This document shows, in pieces, positions 8,622 to 15,895 of a stretch of DNA of 20,166 bases (positions within the stretch are counted from its first letter, which is position 1; every line of letters starts with the position of its first letter). This DNA comes from CAZQXD01 sp964597315 (GTDB lineage: Bacteria; Pseudomonadota; Gammaproteobacteria; Competibacterales; Competibacteraceae). Position numbers and translations under genes: made by a program. Under the pieces are notes generated by a model, which saw only the letters and a program-made list of their open reading frames with translations, was not told the origin of the DNA and did not search any database. The stretch spans positions 1 to 20,166 of the forward strand of contig CAZQXD010000072.1 in NCBI GenBank assembly GCA_964597315.1, in the 5' to 3' direction.

Positions 8622-8680
8622 CCAGGTGATCCTGGCACGCTATACGATAGCTCCGGTGGCGGTCGAGCCGCAACGACCGG
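8622..8680 (-). promoter_or_regulatory. Candidate glmS promoter region with two inverted repeats
   Basis: Two perfect inverted repeats lie upstream of the glmS start: CGGTCG-N8-CGACCG at 8660-8679 and CCAGG-N4-CCTGG at 8622-8635. A possible promoter reads on the minus strand as TTGCGG (8668-8673), an 18-base spacer and TATCGT (8644-8649). Its -35 would sit in the middle of the first palindrome, as expected for an operator. The hexamers are weak, so this is tentative. Confidence 0.3.
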
Positions 8681-8777
8681 AATCCATGAATTTCATTCCT
8701 TTACATTTTACAGCCCCAGCAGCCAGGTGGTCTTTAGCACGGCGATTCGCCTTCTGGCCGGGGCGCCGTCGCCGCTA

Positions 8778-9686
8778 TCAGCCATTGCTGGTTTCATCGA
8801 GCTGATCGGCGGAGTCCGCCACGGTGCGCAGATACGCCTTAAAGTCGTCACGCAGCTCCGTATGCTTTAGTCCATACTCCACGGTGGCGATTAAATATTC
8901 CAGCTTGTTGCCGCAATCATAACGTCGGCCTTGGTACTCAAAGGCCAGCACCTGTTCTTCCTTCAGCAGGGCGGCGATGGCGTCGGTCAGTTGAATCTCA
9001 TTGTTGGCGCCCCGGGGGGTATGGGCCAGCAGATCGAAAATCCGGGGTGTCAGGATGTAGCGCCCGGTGACGGCCAGATCCGACGGCGCGTTCTCGGGAG
9101 CGGGTTTTTCCACTATGCCCTCCACGTTGGACAGGCGGCTGGCAAAGGATAGGGGGCGGATGATCCCGTATTTGCCGAGTTCTTCACGCTGGACTTTCCG
9201 TACGCCGAGCATGGAGCATTGGTAACGTTCGAAGTGGGTCGCCATCTGGGCCAGGACGCCGCCGTTGGCGGCGTCGATGAGATCGTCAGCCAGCAGCACC
9301 GCGAACGGCTCCTCCCCGACTACTGGCCGGGCGCAGAGTACCGCGTGACCCAGACCCAGAGCCTCGGCCTGCCGCACGTAAACGCAACTGACATGGGCGG
9401 GCATGATGTCCTGCACGGCCTTTAGCATATCGGTCTTGCCCCGGGCCGCCAGTTCTGCTTCTAGTTCATAGGCTTTGTCGAAGTGATCGGCGATGGCGTT
9501 TTTGGTGCGGCCGATGATGAAAATCAGGGTGTCTACCCCTGCCGCCACCGCTTCTTCCACGGCGTACTGGATCAGTGGCTTATCGACGATAGGCAGCATT
9601 TCCTTGGGACTGGCCTTGGTGGCGGGCAGAAACCGGGTGCCCAGACCAGCGACTGGAAACACCGCCTTGCGGATTTTCCGCTTCAT
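8778..9686 (-). CDS. galU: UTP-glucose-1-phosphate uridylyltransferase
   Basis: GalU makes UDP-glucose from UTP and glucose-1-phosphate in the cytoplasm, feeding LPS core, capsule and other glycan synthesis. From ATG 9686 the product is 302 residues, the E. coli GalU length. The frame stays open to 9749, but the family begins at the MKRKIRKAVFPVAGLGTRF segment, and GGGGA lies about six bases before this ATG. The nucleotidyltransferase signature GLGTRFLPATKASPKEML is at about residues 14-31, followed by VDKPLIQYAVEEA. LADDLI (mid-protein) and VEGIVEKP are further family motifs. glmS lies downstream on the same strand; both supply nucleotide-sugar precursors. The nqr operon starts divergently 323 bases away. 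Confidence 0.97.
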   Translation of the reverse strand: MKRKIRKAVFPVAGLGTRFLPATKASPKEMLPIVDKPLIQYAVEEAVAAGVDTLIFIIGRTKNAIADHFDKAYELEAELAARGKTDMLKAVQDIMPAHVSCVYVRQAEALGLGHAVLCARPVVGEEPFAVLLADDLIDAANGGVLAQMATHFERYQCSMLGVRKVQREELGKYGIIRPLSFASRLSNVEGIVEKPAPENAPSDLAVTGRYILTPRIFDLLAHTPRGANNEIQLTDAIAALLKEEQVLAFEYQGRRYDCGNKLEYLIATVEYGLKHTELRDDFKAYLRTVADSADQLDETSNG

Positions 9687-9908
9687 CGTGTTTCCCCGTG
9701 CCTTGCCGATAGTGGCGGCCATTGTCGCCAAATCAACTGGGCCGCACAACCAGATAGCCCCTTGTAGGGCGATAGTACGAATGGCGAACTATACTATGGC
9801 GTCTTCGCGACGGCCTGTAAGCCACATGCGAAACCTACAAGCTTGAATACCATGCCGACTAAAACTAGCTTTTAGCGAGTGACCCCAAAGTACTCATTCG
9901 TCAAGGTC

Positions 9909-9941
9909 ATTCGGCGAGCGGGGCGTATGCTCCGAATTTTT
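9909..9941 (+). terminator. Terminator-like hairpin in the nqr leader
   Basis: ATTCGG-(cg)-AGC pairs with GCTCCGAAT to give a 9-bp stem with a two-base bulge and a nine-base loop. It is followed directly by TTTTTATT. The T-run is only on the plus-strand side, so it would stop transcription heading toward nqrA, whose ATG is 68 bases further on. galU runs the other way, so no upstream plus-strand gene needs this terminator. It may be an attenuator or the end of a short RNA. Confidence 0.5.
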
Positions 9942-9980
9942 ATTGAAAGGACAAGCCATTAGGCACTTCACAGATACTGT

Positions 9981-9997
9981 TTCTGTAGGCTACAGAA
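9981..9997. promoter_or_regulatory. Perfect inverted repeat just upstream of nqrA
   Basis: TTCTGTA-GGC-TACAGAA is a perfect 7-bp inverted repeat ending 12 bases before the nqrA ATG. As DNA it could be an operator. As RNA it would be a tight hairpin covering the only purine-rich stretch (AGAAGA) available as a ribosome-binding site. It is not a LexA box: CTG and CAG are separated by seven bases, not ten. Confidence 0.4.
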
Positions 9998-10009
9998 GAC
10001 CAGACCACT

Positions 10010-11362
10010 ATGCACACCAAAATCAAGAAGGGTTTAAACTTGCCCATCACCGGGGTGCCCGAACAGGTGATTGAGGACGCGCCCGCCGTAAGCTCGGTGG
10101 CCCTCATCGGTAGTGATTACATCGGTATGAAACCGACTATGATGGTGGCCGAGGGTGACCGAGTGAAACTCGGGCAGGCATTGTTCACCGACAAAAAGAC
10201 CGCCGGTGTCAACTACACCGCCCCAGGCAGCGGGGTGGTGAAGGCCATCAACCGTGGCGCCAAGCGGGTGTTGCAGTCGGTGGTGATCGAACTGGACGGC
10301 GAGGACGAGGAAGCCTTCGCCAGCCACGACCAGAGCCAACTCGGGAGTCTGACCCGGGATCAGGTCAAGGACAATTTGCTGAACTCCGGGCTGTGGACGG
10401 CCCTGCGCAGCCGTCCCTATAGCAAGGTGGCTGATCCTGCGGTCACGCCTCGTTCTCTGTTCGTGACTGCCATGGACAGCAACCCCCTGGCGGCCAGTCC
10501 CGAGGTGATTATTCGGGAATATCCAGAGGACTTCCGCAACGGGCTGACGGTGCTGGCCCATCTCACCGACGGTCCTGTCTATCTTTGCAAGGCGCCGGAG
10601 GCCGAGATACCCCATCCCGAGGGCGGTCGCTTCAAGGTGGCCACCTTTGAAGGACCCCATCCGGCCGGGCTGCCCGGCACCCATATCCATTTTCTGGACC
10701 CAGTGGGCGCCAACCGCACGGTTTGGCAGATCAATTACCAGGACGTCATCGCCGTGGGCAAATTGTTCACCAGCGGTCGGCTATGGATGGAACGAGTCGT
10801 CGCCCTGGGTGGACCCTCGGTTCACAAGCCGCGCTTGCTGCGCACCCGCTTGGGCGCCCATACCGATGAGTTGGTGGCCGACCAGGTAGCAAGCGACAGC
10901 GATGTGCGGATTGTTTCAGGGTCGATATTTTCGGGTCGCCGGGCCGCCGGTTGGGCCAGCTATCTGGGGCGTTACCATACTCAGATTTCGGTGCTGCCCG
11001 AGGGGCATCCCCGGGAACTGTTCGGCTGGATCAACCCCACACTACCCAAGTTCTCCCTGCTCAATGTATTTCTATCGTCTTATAAACGAGACCAGACGGA
11101 TTACCAGTTCACCTCCTCCCAGGAAGGCAGCCCCCGGGCCATGGTGCCCATCGGCAATTACGAAGAAGTCATGCCCCTGGACATCCTGCCCACCCAGTTG
11201 CTGCGCTATCTGTTGGTGGGGGATACGGATACGGCCCAAAAACTGGGCTGCCTGGAACTGGACGAGGAGGATCTGGCGCTGTGCAGTTTCGTTTGTGTCG
11301 GCAAGTACGACTACGGCCCGGTTCTTAGAAGCAATCTAACCCGAATCGAGAGGGAAGGTTAA
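10010..11362 (+). CDS. nqrA: Na+-translocating NADH:quinone reductase subunit A
   Basis: NqrA is the cytoplasmic-face subunit of the Na+-NQR complex, which oxidises NADH, reduces ubiquinone and pumps Na+ outward. It is associated with quinone handling and carries no covalent flavin. The 450 residues match the family (about 446 in Vibrio). The N-terminus HTKIKKGLNLPITGVP and the GVNYTAPGSGVVKAI segment, a barrel-sandwich-like fold, are characteristic. Further family stretches are HIHFLDPVGANRTVWQIN, GRLWMERVVALGG and the C-terminal FVCVGKYDYGPVLR. ATG 10010 is the only sensible start, although only a weak AGAAGA precedes it, inside an inverted repeat. It is first of a nine-gene set; its TAA overlaps the nqrB ATG by one base. 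Confidence 0.97.
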   Translation: MHTKIKKGLNLPITGVPEQVIEDAPAVSSVALIGSDYIGMKPTMMVAEGDRVKLGQALFTDKKTAGVNYTAPGSGVVKAINRGAKRVLQSVVIELDGEDEEAFASHDQSQLGSLTRDQVKDNLLNSGLWTALRSRPYSKVADPAVTPRSLFVTAMDSNPLAASPEVIIREYPEDFRNGLTVLAHLTDGPVYLCKAPEAEIPHPEGGRFKVATFEGPHPAGLPGTHIHFLDPVGANRTVWQINYQDVIAVGKLFTSGRLWMERVVALGGPSVHKPRLLRTRLGAHTDELVADQVASDSDVRIVSGSIFSGRRAAGWASYLGRYHTQISVLPEGHPRELFGWINPTLPKFSLLNVFLSSYKRDQTDYQFTSSQEGSPRAMVPIGNYEEVMPLDILPTQLLRYLLVGDTDTAQKLGCLELDEEDLALCSFVCVGKYDYGPVLRSNLTRIEREG

Positions 11363-12576
11363 TGTCTAGCGTGCGTCAGTTTCTGGACCGCATCCATCCG
11401 CTGTTTGCCAAGGGGGGCAAGCTGGAGAAGTACTACGCCGTCTACGAGATGGTGGATACGTTTCTCTACACCCCCCCCGATGTCACCCGTACCGCCCCCC
11501 ATGTGCGCGACGCTATCGACCTGAAACGGGTCATGAGCTATGTGGTGGTGGCGCTGATCCCCTGCATCATCATGGCCTTGTGGAACACCGGCTACCAGGC
11601 CAACCTGGCCATGGAGCAGATGGGCATTGAGGCCAAGGAGGGCTGGCGCGGGGCCGTGCTGGGCCTGTTCACCAGCTATGACCCGGGCAGTTTGTGGGAC
11701 AACCTCTGGCACGGCCTGGTGCAATTCCTGCCCGTCTATATCACCACTCTGGTGGTGGGCGGTCTCTGGGAGGTTCTGTTCGCTGCGGTGCGCAACCACG
11801 AGGTCAACGAGGGCTTTCTGGTCACCTCCATGCTGTTCGCCCTGATCGTGCCCCCGGACATTCCCCTATGGATGGTGGCCCTGGGTATCTCCTTCGGGGT
11901 GGTGCTGGGCAAGGAAGTCTTCGGTGGCACCGGCAAGAATTTTCTCAACCCCGCCCTGACCGGACGGGCGTTTTTGTTCTTCGCCTACCCAGGCGCCATG
12001 TCCGGGGACGAGGTCTGGGTGGCCGTGGACGGCTATAGCGGCGCCACCGCCCTGGGGCTGGCCGCCGCCGATGGCGTCCAGACCATGGCCCAGAATTACT
12101 CCTGGTGGAACGCCTTCCTGGGCTTCGTGCCGGGGTCCCTGGGCGAAACCTCCACCCTGGCCTGTCTACTGGGGGCCGCCTTCCTGATCTATACCCGGGT
12201 GGCGTCCTGGCGGATCATCGCCGGGGTATTCCTGGGGATGGTGGTCACCTCCCTATTGTTCAATATCCTGGCCGGGGACAGCAGCCCCTATATGTATTCC
12301 ATGTCCTGGCATTGGCACCTGGTCCTGGGAGGCTTCGCTTTCGGCATGGTCTACATGGCCACCGATCCGGTGAGCGCCGCCCACACCGACATCGGTCGCT
12401 GGATCTTCGGCGCCCTGGTGGGCTTTATGACGGTGCTGATCCGGGTGGTCAATCCCGCCTTCCCCGAAGGGGTGATGCTGGCCATCCTGTTCGCCAATAT
12501 CTTCGCGCCGCTGATTGACTACGGCGTGATCCAGGCCAATGTCCGCCGCCGCGCCCGGCGGCTCGCCCAGACCTGA
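11362..12576 (+). CDS. nqrB: Na+-translocating NADH:quinone reductase subunit B
   Basis: NqrB is a large inner-membrane subunit that carries a covalently bound FMN and forms much of the Na+ translocation path. The 404 residues contain about ten hydrophobic helices, starting near VMSYVVVALIPCIIMALW. The covalent FMN site is visible as SGATAL in DGYSGATALGLAA, with acceptor Thr229 (codon 12046). KEVFGGTGKNFLNPALTGRAF is typical of the NqrB/RnfD family. FAFGMVYMATDPVSAAHTD lies near the C-terminal helices. It overlaps nqrA by one base (TAATG), and its ribosome-binding site, AGGGAAGG, lies inside the nqrA end, implying translational coupling. FMN attachment would need the ApbE encoded six genes downstream or an equivalent enzyme. 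Confidence 0.97.
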   Translation: MSSVRQFLDRIHPLFAKGGKLEKYYAVYEMVDTFLYTPPDVTRTAPHVRDAIDLKRVMSYVVVALIPCIIMALWNTGYQANLAMEQMGIEAKEGWRGAVLGLFTSYDPGSLWDNLWHGLVQFLPVYITTLVVGGLWEVLFAAVRNHEVNEGFLVTSMLFALIVPPDIPLWMVALGISFGVVLGKEVFGGTGKNFLNPALTGRAFLFFAYPGAMSGDEVWVAVDGYSGATALGLAAADGVQTMAQNYSWWNAFLGFVPGSLGETSTLACLLGAAFLIYTRVASWRIIAGVFLGMVVTSLLFNILAGDSSPYMYSMSWHWHLVLGGFAFGMVYMATDPVSAAHTDIGRWIFGALVGFMTVLIRVVNPAFPEGVMLAILFANIFAPLIDYGVIQANVRRRARRLAQT

Positions 12577-12599
12577 ACCCGCCGCGCGGAGGAATCGCT

Positions 12600-13391
12600 A
12601 TGCCCGGTATCATGACGCTGTCCAATGACAGCACCAAGAAGACCCTGTTCGTCGCGGCGGCCCTGTGTCTGGCCTGCTCGGTGGTCGTCTCCGGCGCCGC
12701 CGTGCTGCTCAAGCCCATGCAGACCAGTAACAAGGCCCTGGATCGTAAGCTCAATATCGTCGAGGTGGCCGGTCTCATGGACGGCGATAAGAGCGTCGAT
12801 GAGGCTTTCGAACAGGTGGAAACCAAAATCGTCGATATGGAGTCCGGCGACTATACCGACGCCGTGGACCCGGCCATCTACGATCAGCGCAAGGCCGCCA
12901 AGGACCCGGCCATGAGCAGCCGGGTGCCGGCGGACGAGGACATCGCCAGCATCAAGCGCAAGGCCAAGTACGCCCCGGTGTACCTGGTCCGCAACTCCGA
13001 CGGTTCCCTCAAGACCGTGATCCTGCCGGTACACGGCTATGGGCTGTGGTCCACCCTGTACGGCTTTCTGGCGCTGAGTCCCGACACCAAGACGGTTCAG
13101 AATCTGAAATTCTACGAGCACGCCGAGACCCCGGGTCTAGGTGGCGAGGTGGACAATTTGCGCTGGCGCGCCCTGTGGGAGGGCAAGGTGGTCTACGACG
13201 ACCAGTGGCAGCCCGCCATCGAGATCGTCAAGGGTTCGGTGGAGCCTGGCAAGCCCGGTTCAGAATACAAGGTGGACGGCCTGGCTGGGGCCACCCTCAC
13301 TGCTCGCGGGGTCATGTACCTGCTGCAATACTGGCTGAGCGACAACGGGTTCGGGCCTTACCTTGAACGGCTTCGCAACGAAAGGGGATAA
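12600..13391 (+). CDS. nqrC: Na+-translocating NADH:quinone reductase subunit C
   Basis: NqrC is anchored by one N-terminal helix (about residues 14-40) and exposes a flavin domain to the periplasm, where a covalently bound FMN takes part in electron transfer. It has 263 residues. The flavinylation motif reads LAGATLTARG, with acceptor Thr232 (codon 13293). The more usual form has Ser or Thr where this has the first Ala (SGAT), a small deviation worth noting. GYGLWSTLYGFLAL and AETPGLGGEVDN are typical NqrC segments. The start ATG 12600 has GGAGG seven bases upstream; a second in-frame ATG at 12612 is less well placed. It lies 23 bases after nqrB and two bases before nqrD. Confidence 0.96.
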   Translation: MPGIMTLSNDSTKKTLFVAAALCLACSVVVSGAAVLLKPMQTSNKALDRKLNIVEVAGLMDGDKSVDEAFEQVETKIVDMESGDYTDAVDPAIYDQRKAAKDPAMSSRVPADEDIASIKRKAKYAPVYLVRNSDGSLKTVILPVHGYGLWSTLYGFLALSPDTKTVQNLKFYEHAETPGLGGEVDNLRWRALWEGKVVYDDQWQPAIEIVKGSVEPGKPGSEYKVDGLAGATLTARGVMYLLQYWLSDNGFGPYLERLRNERG

Positions 13392-13393
13392 GC

Positions 13394-14056
13394 ATGGATA
13401 AAGAAACCAAACAGGTCCTCCTGAACCCGGTAGTGGACAACAACCCCATCACCTTGCAGATTCTGGGTATCTGCTCGGCCCTGGCGGTGACCACCAACCT
13501 GAACACGGCGTTGACCATGAGCATCGCCCTGACCCTGGTGACGGCCTGCTCCAGCGCCGCTATCAGCGCCATCCGCCACCATATCCCGTCCAGCATCCGC
13601 ATCATCGTACAGATGACCATCATCGCCTCCCTGGTGATCGTAGTGGACCAGGTCCTCAAGGCTTTTGCCTATGAGATCAGCAAGCAATTATCGGTGTTCG
13701 TGGGCCTGATCATCACCAACTGCATCGTCATGGGCCGGGCCGAAGCCTTCGCCATGAAAAACCCGCCCCTGCCCAGCTTCCTGGACGGAATCGGCAACGG
13801 CCTGGGCTACAGCGCCATTCTCATGAGCGTGGGCGTCATCCGCGAGTTGTTCGGGGCTGGCAAGCTGTTCGGCGTCTCCATTCTGCCCCTGCACTCGGAG
13901 GGCGGCTGGTACGTAGCCAACGGCATGCTGCTGCTGCCGCCTAGCGCCTTCTTCATCATCGGCTTGTTCATTTGGGGCATTCGCACCTGGAAGAAAGCCC
14001 AGGTGGAGAAACCCGAGTACCAAATCCACCAAGTGCATCGGACCGAGGTGCTGTGA
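13394..14056 (+). CDS. nqrD: Na+-translocating NADH:quinone reductase subunit D
   Basis: NqrD is a small integral-membrane subunit with about six helices that pairs with NqrE in inverted topology. Each supplies two cysteines to an intramembrane iron centre at their interface. The 220-residue protein shows the expected cysteines: Cys27 in ILGICSALAV and Cys110 in ITNCIVMGRAEAFA. The N-terminus LLNPVVDNNPITLQILG and the segment NGLGYSAILMSVGVIREL are family signatures. The C-terminal tail after the last helix is charged (KKAQVEKPEYQ). The ribosome-binding site AAAGGGG lies in the last codons of nqrC, and the gap is two bases. Its TGA overlaps the nqrE ATG. Confidence 0.97.
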   Translation: MDKETKQVLLNPVVDNNPITLQILGICSALAVTTNLNTALTMSIALTLVTACSSAAISAIRHHIPSSIRIIVQMTIIASLVIVVDQVLKAFAYEISKQLSVFVGLIITNCIVMGRAEAFAMKNPPLPSFLDGIGNGLGYSAILMSVGVIRELFGAGKLFGVSILPLHSEGGWYVANGMLLLPPSAFFIIGLFIWGIRTWKKAQVEKPEYQIHQVHRTEVL

Positions 14057-14664
14057 TGGAAGCCCTGTTCAATCTATTTATCAAATCGATTTTTATCGAG
14101 AATCTGGCCCTGTCGTTTTTCCTGGGCATGTGTACCTTTCTGGCGGTCTCCAAGAAAATCGAGACCGCCCTGGGCCTGGGGATCGCGGTCATGGTGGTTC
14201 AGACCCTGACCGTGCCGGCCAACAATCTCATTTACCAATACCTGCTCAAGGACGGCGCCCTGAGCTGGGCCGGGCTGCCGAATGTGGACCTGAGCTTTCT
14301 GGGTCTGATCAGCTATATCGGCGTGATCGCCGCCATGGTGCAGATCCTAGAGATGTTCCTGGACCGCTTTGTGCCGGCCCTATACAACGCCCTGGGCATT
14401 TTTCTGCCCCTCATTACCGTGAACTGCGCCATCCTGGGTGGTTCTTTGTTCATGGTGGAGCGGGACTATAACTTTGCCGAGAGCGTGACCTATGGTCTGG
14501 GCAGCGGCCTGGGCTGGGCCTTGGCCATCACCGCCCTGGCCGGCGTGCGCGAGAAGCTCAAGTACAGCGACGTGCCCGACGGCCTTCAGGGGCTGGGCAT
14601 TACGTTCATTACCACCGGCCTGATGGCCCTGGGCTTCCTGGCCTTCTCGGGCATCCAACTGTAG
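14056..14664 (+). CDS. nqrE: Na+-translocating NADH:quinone reductase subunit E
   Basis: NqrE is the partner of NqrD in the membrane core and co-ligates the intramembrane iron centre. From ATG 14056 the protein is 202 residues (198 in Vibrio). The frame stays open upstream to 13972, but that would run through nqrD, and the MEALFNLFIKSIFIENLALS start is the family start. Cysteines lie at Cys26 (LGMCTFLAVSKK) and Cys124 (ITVNCAILGGSLF). Other landmarks are TVPANNLIYQYLL and GLGSGLGWALAI. It overlaps nqrD by one base (TGATG), with GAGGTG upstream as ribosome-binding site. About six hydrophobic helices are apparent. Confidence 0.97.
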   Translation: MEALFNLFIKSIFIENLALSFFLGMCTFLAVSKKIETALGLGIAVMVVQTLTVPANNLIYQYLLKDGALSWAGLPNVDLSFLGLISYIGVIAAMVQILEMFLDRFVPALYNALGIFLPLITVNCAILGGSLFMVERDYNFAESVTYGLGSGLGWALAITALAGVREKLKYSDVPDGLQGLGITFITTGLMALGFLAFSGIQL

Positions 14665-14674
14665 GGGACGCGAG

Positions 14675-15895
14675 ATGCTGGAAATTTTCTTGGGAGTATT
14701 GCTGTTCACGGGCATCATTATCGCCCTGGTGCTGATCATCCTGGGCGCCAAGTCCAAGCTGGTGGCCAGCGGCAGCGTAGATATCGTCATCAACGACGAA
14801 AAAACCGTGTCCGCCAAGGTGGGCACTAAGCTGCTGGGCGCCCTGGCCGACGCCGGGCTGTTCGTATCCTCCGCCTGCGGCGGTGGTGGCACCTGTGGTC
14901 AGTGCAAGGTCAAGGTGTTCGAGGGGGGCGGCTCGATCCTACCCACCGAACAGTCCCACATCAACAAGCGGGAGGCCGCCGAAGGGGAGCGGTTGTCCTG
15001 CCAGTTGACCGTCAAGCAGCCCATGAAGATCCGGGTTCACGATGAGGTGTTCGGGGTCAAGAAATGGGAATGCACGGTCAAGTCCAACGACAATAAGGCC
15101 ACCTTCATCAAGGAGTTGGTTCTGCAATTGCCCGAGGGCGAGAACGTGGACTTCCGGGCCGGGGGCTATATCCAGATCGAGGCGCCGCCCCATCACGTCC
15201 AGTATAAGGATTTCGAGGTGGCCGAACGGTTCCGGGACGACTGGGATCGCTTCAACTTCTGGAAGTACGAATCCAAGGTGGACGAGCCGGTGCTGCGGGC
15301 CTACTCCATGGCCAACTACCCGGAGGAGAAGGGCATCATCATGCTCAATGTGCGTATCGCCACGCCGCCGCCACGCACGGAAGGGGTGCCGCCGGGCCAG
15401 ATGTCGTCTTTTATCTTCAACCTCAAGCCGGGCGACAAAGTCACCATCTCCGGACCGTTCGGGGAGTTCTTCGCCAAGGAGACCGACAACGAGATGGTGT
15501 TCATCGGCGGCGGCGCCGGCATGGCGCCCATGCGCTCCCATATCTTCGACCAACTGCGTCGGCTCAAGTCCAAACGCAAGATGAGCTTCTGGTACGGCGC
15601 CCGCAGCAAGCGGGAGATGTTCTATGTGGAGGACTTCGATATGCTGGCCCGGGAGAACGACAACTTCGATTGGCATGTGGCCTTGTCCGACCCCCTCCCG
15701 GAGGACAACTGGGAAGGCTACCAGGGCTTTATCCACGAGGTGCTGTACAACAGCTACCTCAAGGATCATCCCGCCCCCGAGGACTGTGAGTACTATATGT
15801 GTGGTCCGCCCATGATGAACGCCGCAGTCATTAAGATGCTGGAAGATCTGGGCGTGGAGCGAGATAACATCCTGCTGGACGACTTCGGCGGCTGA
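14675..15895 (+). CDS. nqrF: Na+-translocating NADH:quinone reductase subunit F
   Basis: NqrF is the electron entry subunit: NADH reduces its FAD, and electrons pass to its 2Fe-2S cluster and on into the membrane subunits. The 406 residues are close to the Vibrio length of 408. An N-terminal helix (about residues 3-24) anchors it. The plant-ferredoxin-type cluster ligands are Cys68, Cys74 and Cys77 in SACGGGGTCGQC, and Cys109 in LSCQ. The FAD-binding motif is RAYSMANYP; the NADH-binding motifs are FIGGGAGMAPMRSH and, near the C-terminus, YYMCGPPMMNAAV. The ATG 14675 follows nqrE by 10 bases, with AGGGGA upstream. The TGA overlaps the apbE ATG by one base. Confidence 0.98.
   Translation: MLEIFLGVLLFTGIIIALVLIILGAKSKLVASGSVDIVINDEKTVSAKVGTKLLGALADAGLFVSSACGGGGTCGQCKVKVFEGGGSILPTEQSHINKREAAEGERLSCQLTVKQPMKIRVHDEVFGVKKWECTVKSNDNKATFIKELVLQLPEGENVDFRAGGYIQIEAPPHHVQYKDFEVAERFRDDWDRFNFWKYESKVDEPVLRAYSMANYPEEKGIIMLNVRIATPPPRTEGVPPGQMSSFIFNLKPGDKVTISGPFGEFFAKETDNEMVFIGGGAGMAPMRSHIFDQLRRLKSKRKMSFWYGARSKREMFYVEDFDMLARENDNFDWHVALSDPLPEDNWEGYQGFIHEVLYNSYLKDHPAPEDCEYYMCGPPMMNAAVIKMLEDLGVERDNILLDDFGG

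Larger units (their letters stand above)
9687..10009. other. Divergent spacer galU / nqrA
   Basis: This 323-base spacer contains no gene. AACTATACTATGG at 9787-9799 offers overlapping opposed -10-like hexamers: TATACT on plus (9790-9795) and TATAGT on minus (9788-9793). Neither has a good -35 at normal spacing. A terminator-like hairpin (9909-9941) and a perfect inverted repeat (9981-9997) lie toward nqrA. TTGAAT (9843-9848) with TAGCTT (9866-9871) at 17 bases is another weak plus-strand promoter candidate. Confidence 0.5.

Noticed and set aside
8584..8777. glmS ribozyme or amino-sugar riboswitch
   Set aside because: The spacer is short, no ribozyme core was recognised, and that ribozyme is chiefly known from Gram-positive bacteria.
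9687..9749. N-terminal extension of galU
   Set aside because: The internal ATG at 9686 gives exactly the usual GalU length and has GGGGA upstream.
9981..9997. LexA box upstream of nqrA
   Set aside because: CTG and CAG are seven bases apart rather than ten, and Na+-NQR is not a known SOS gene.
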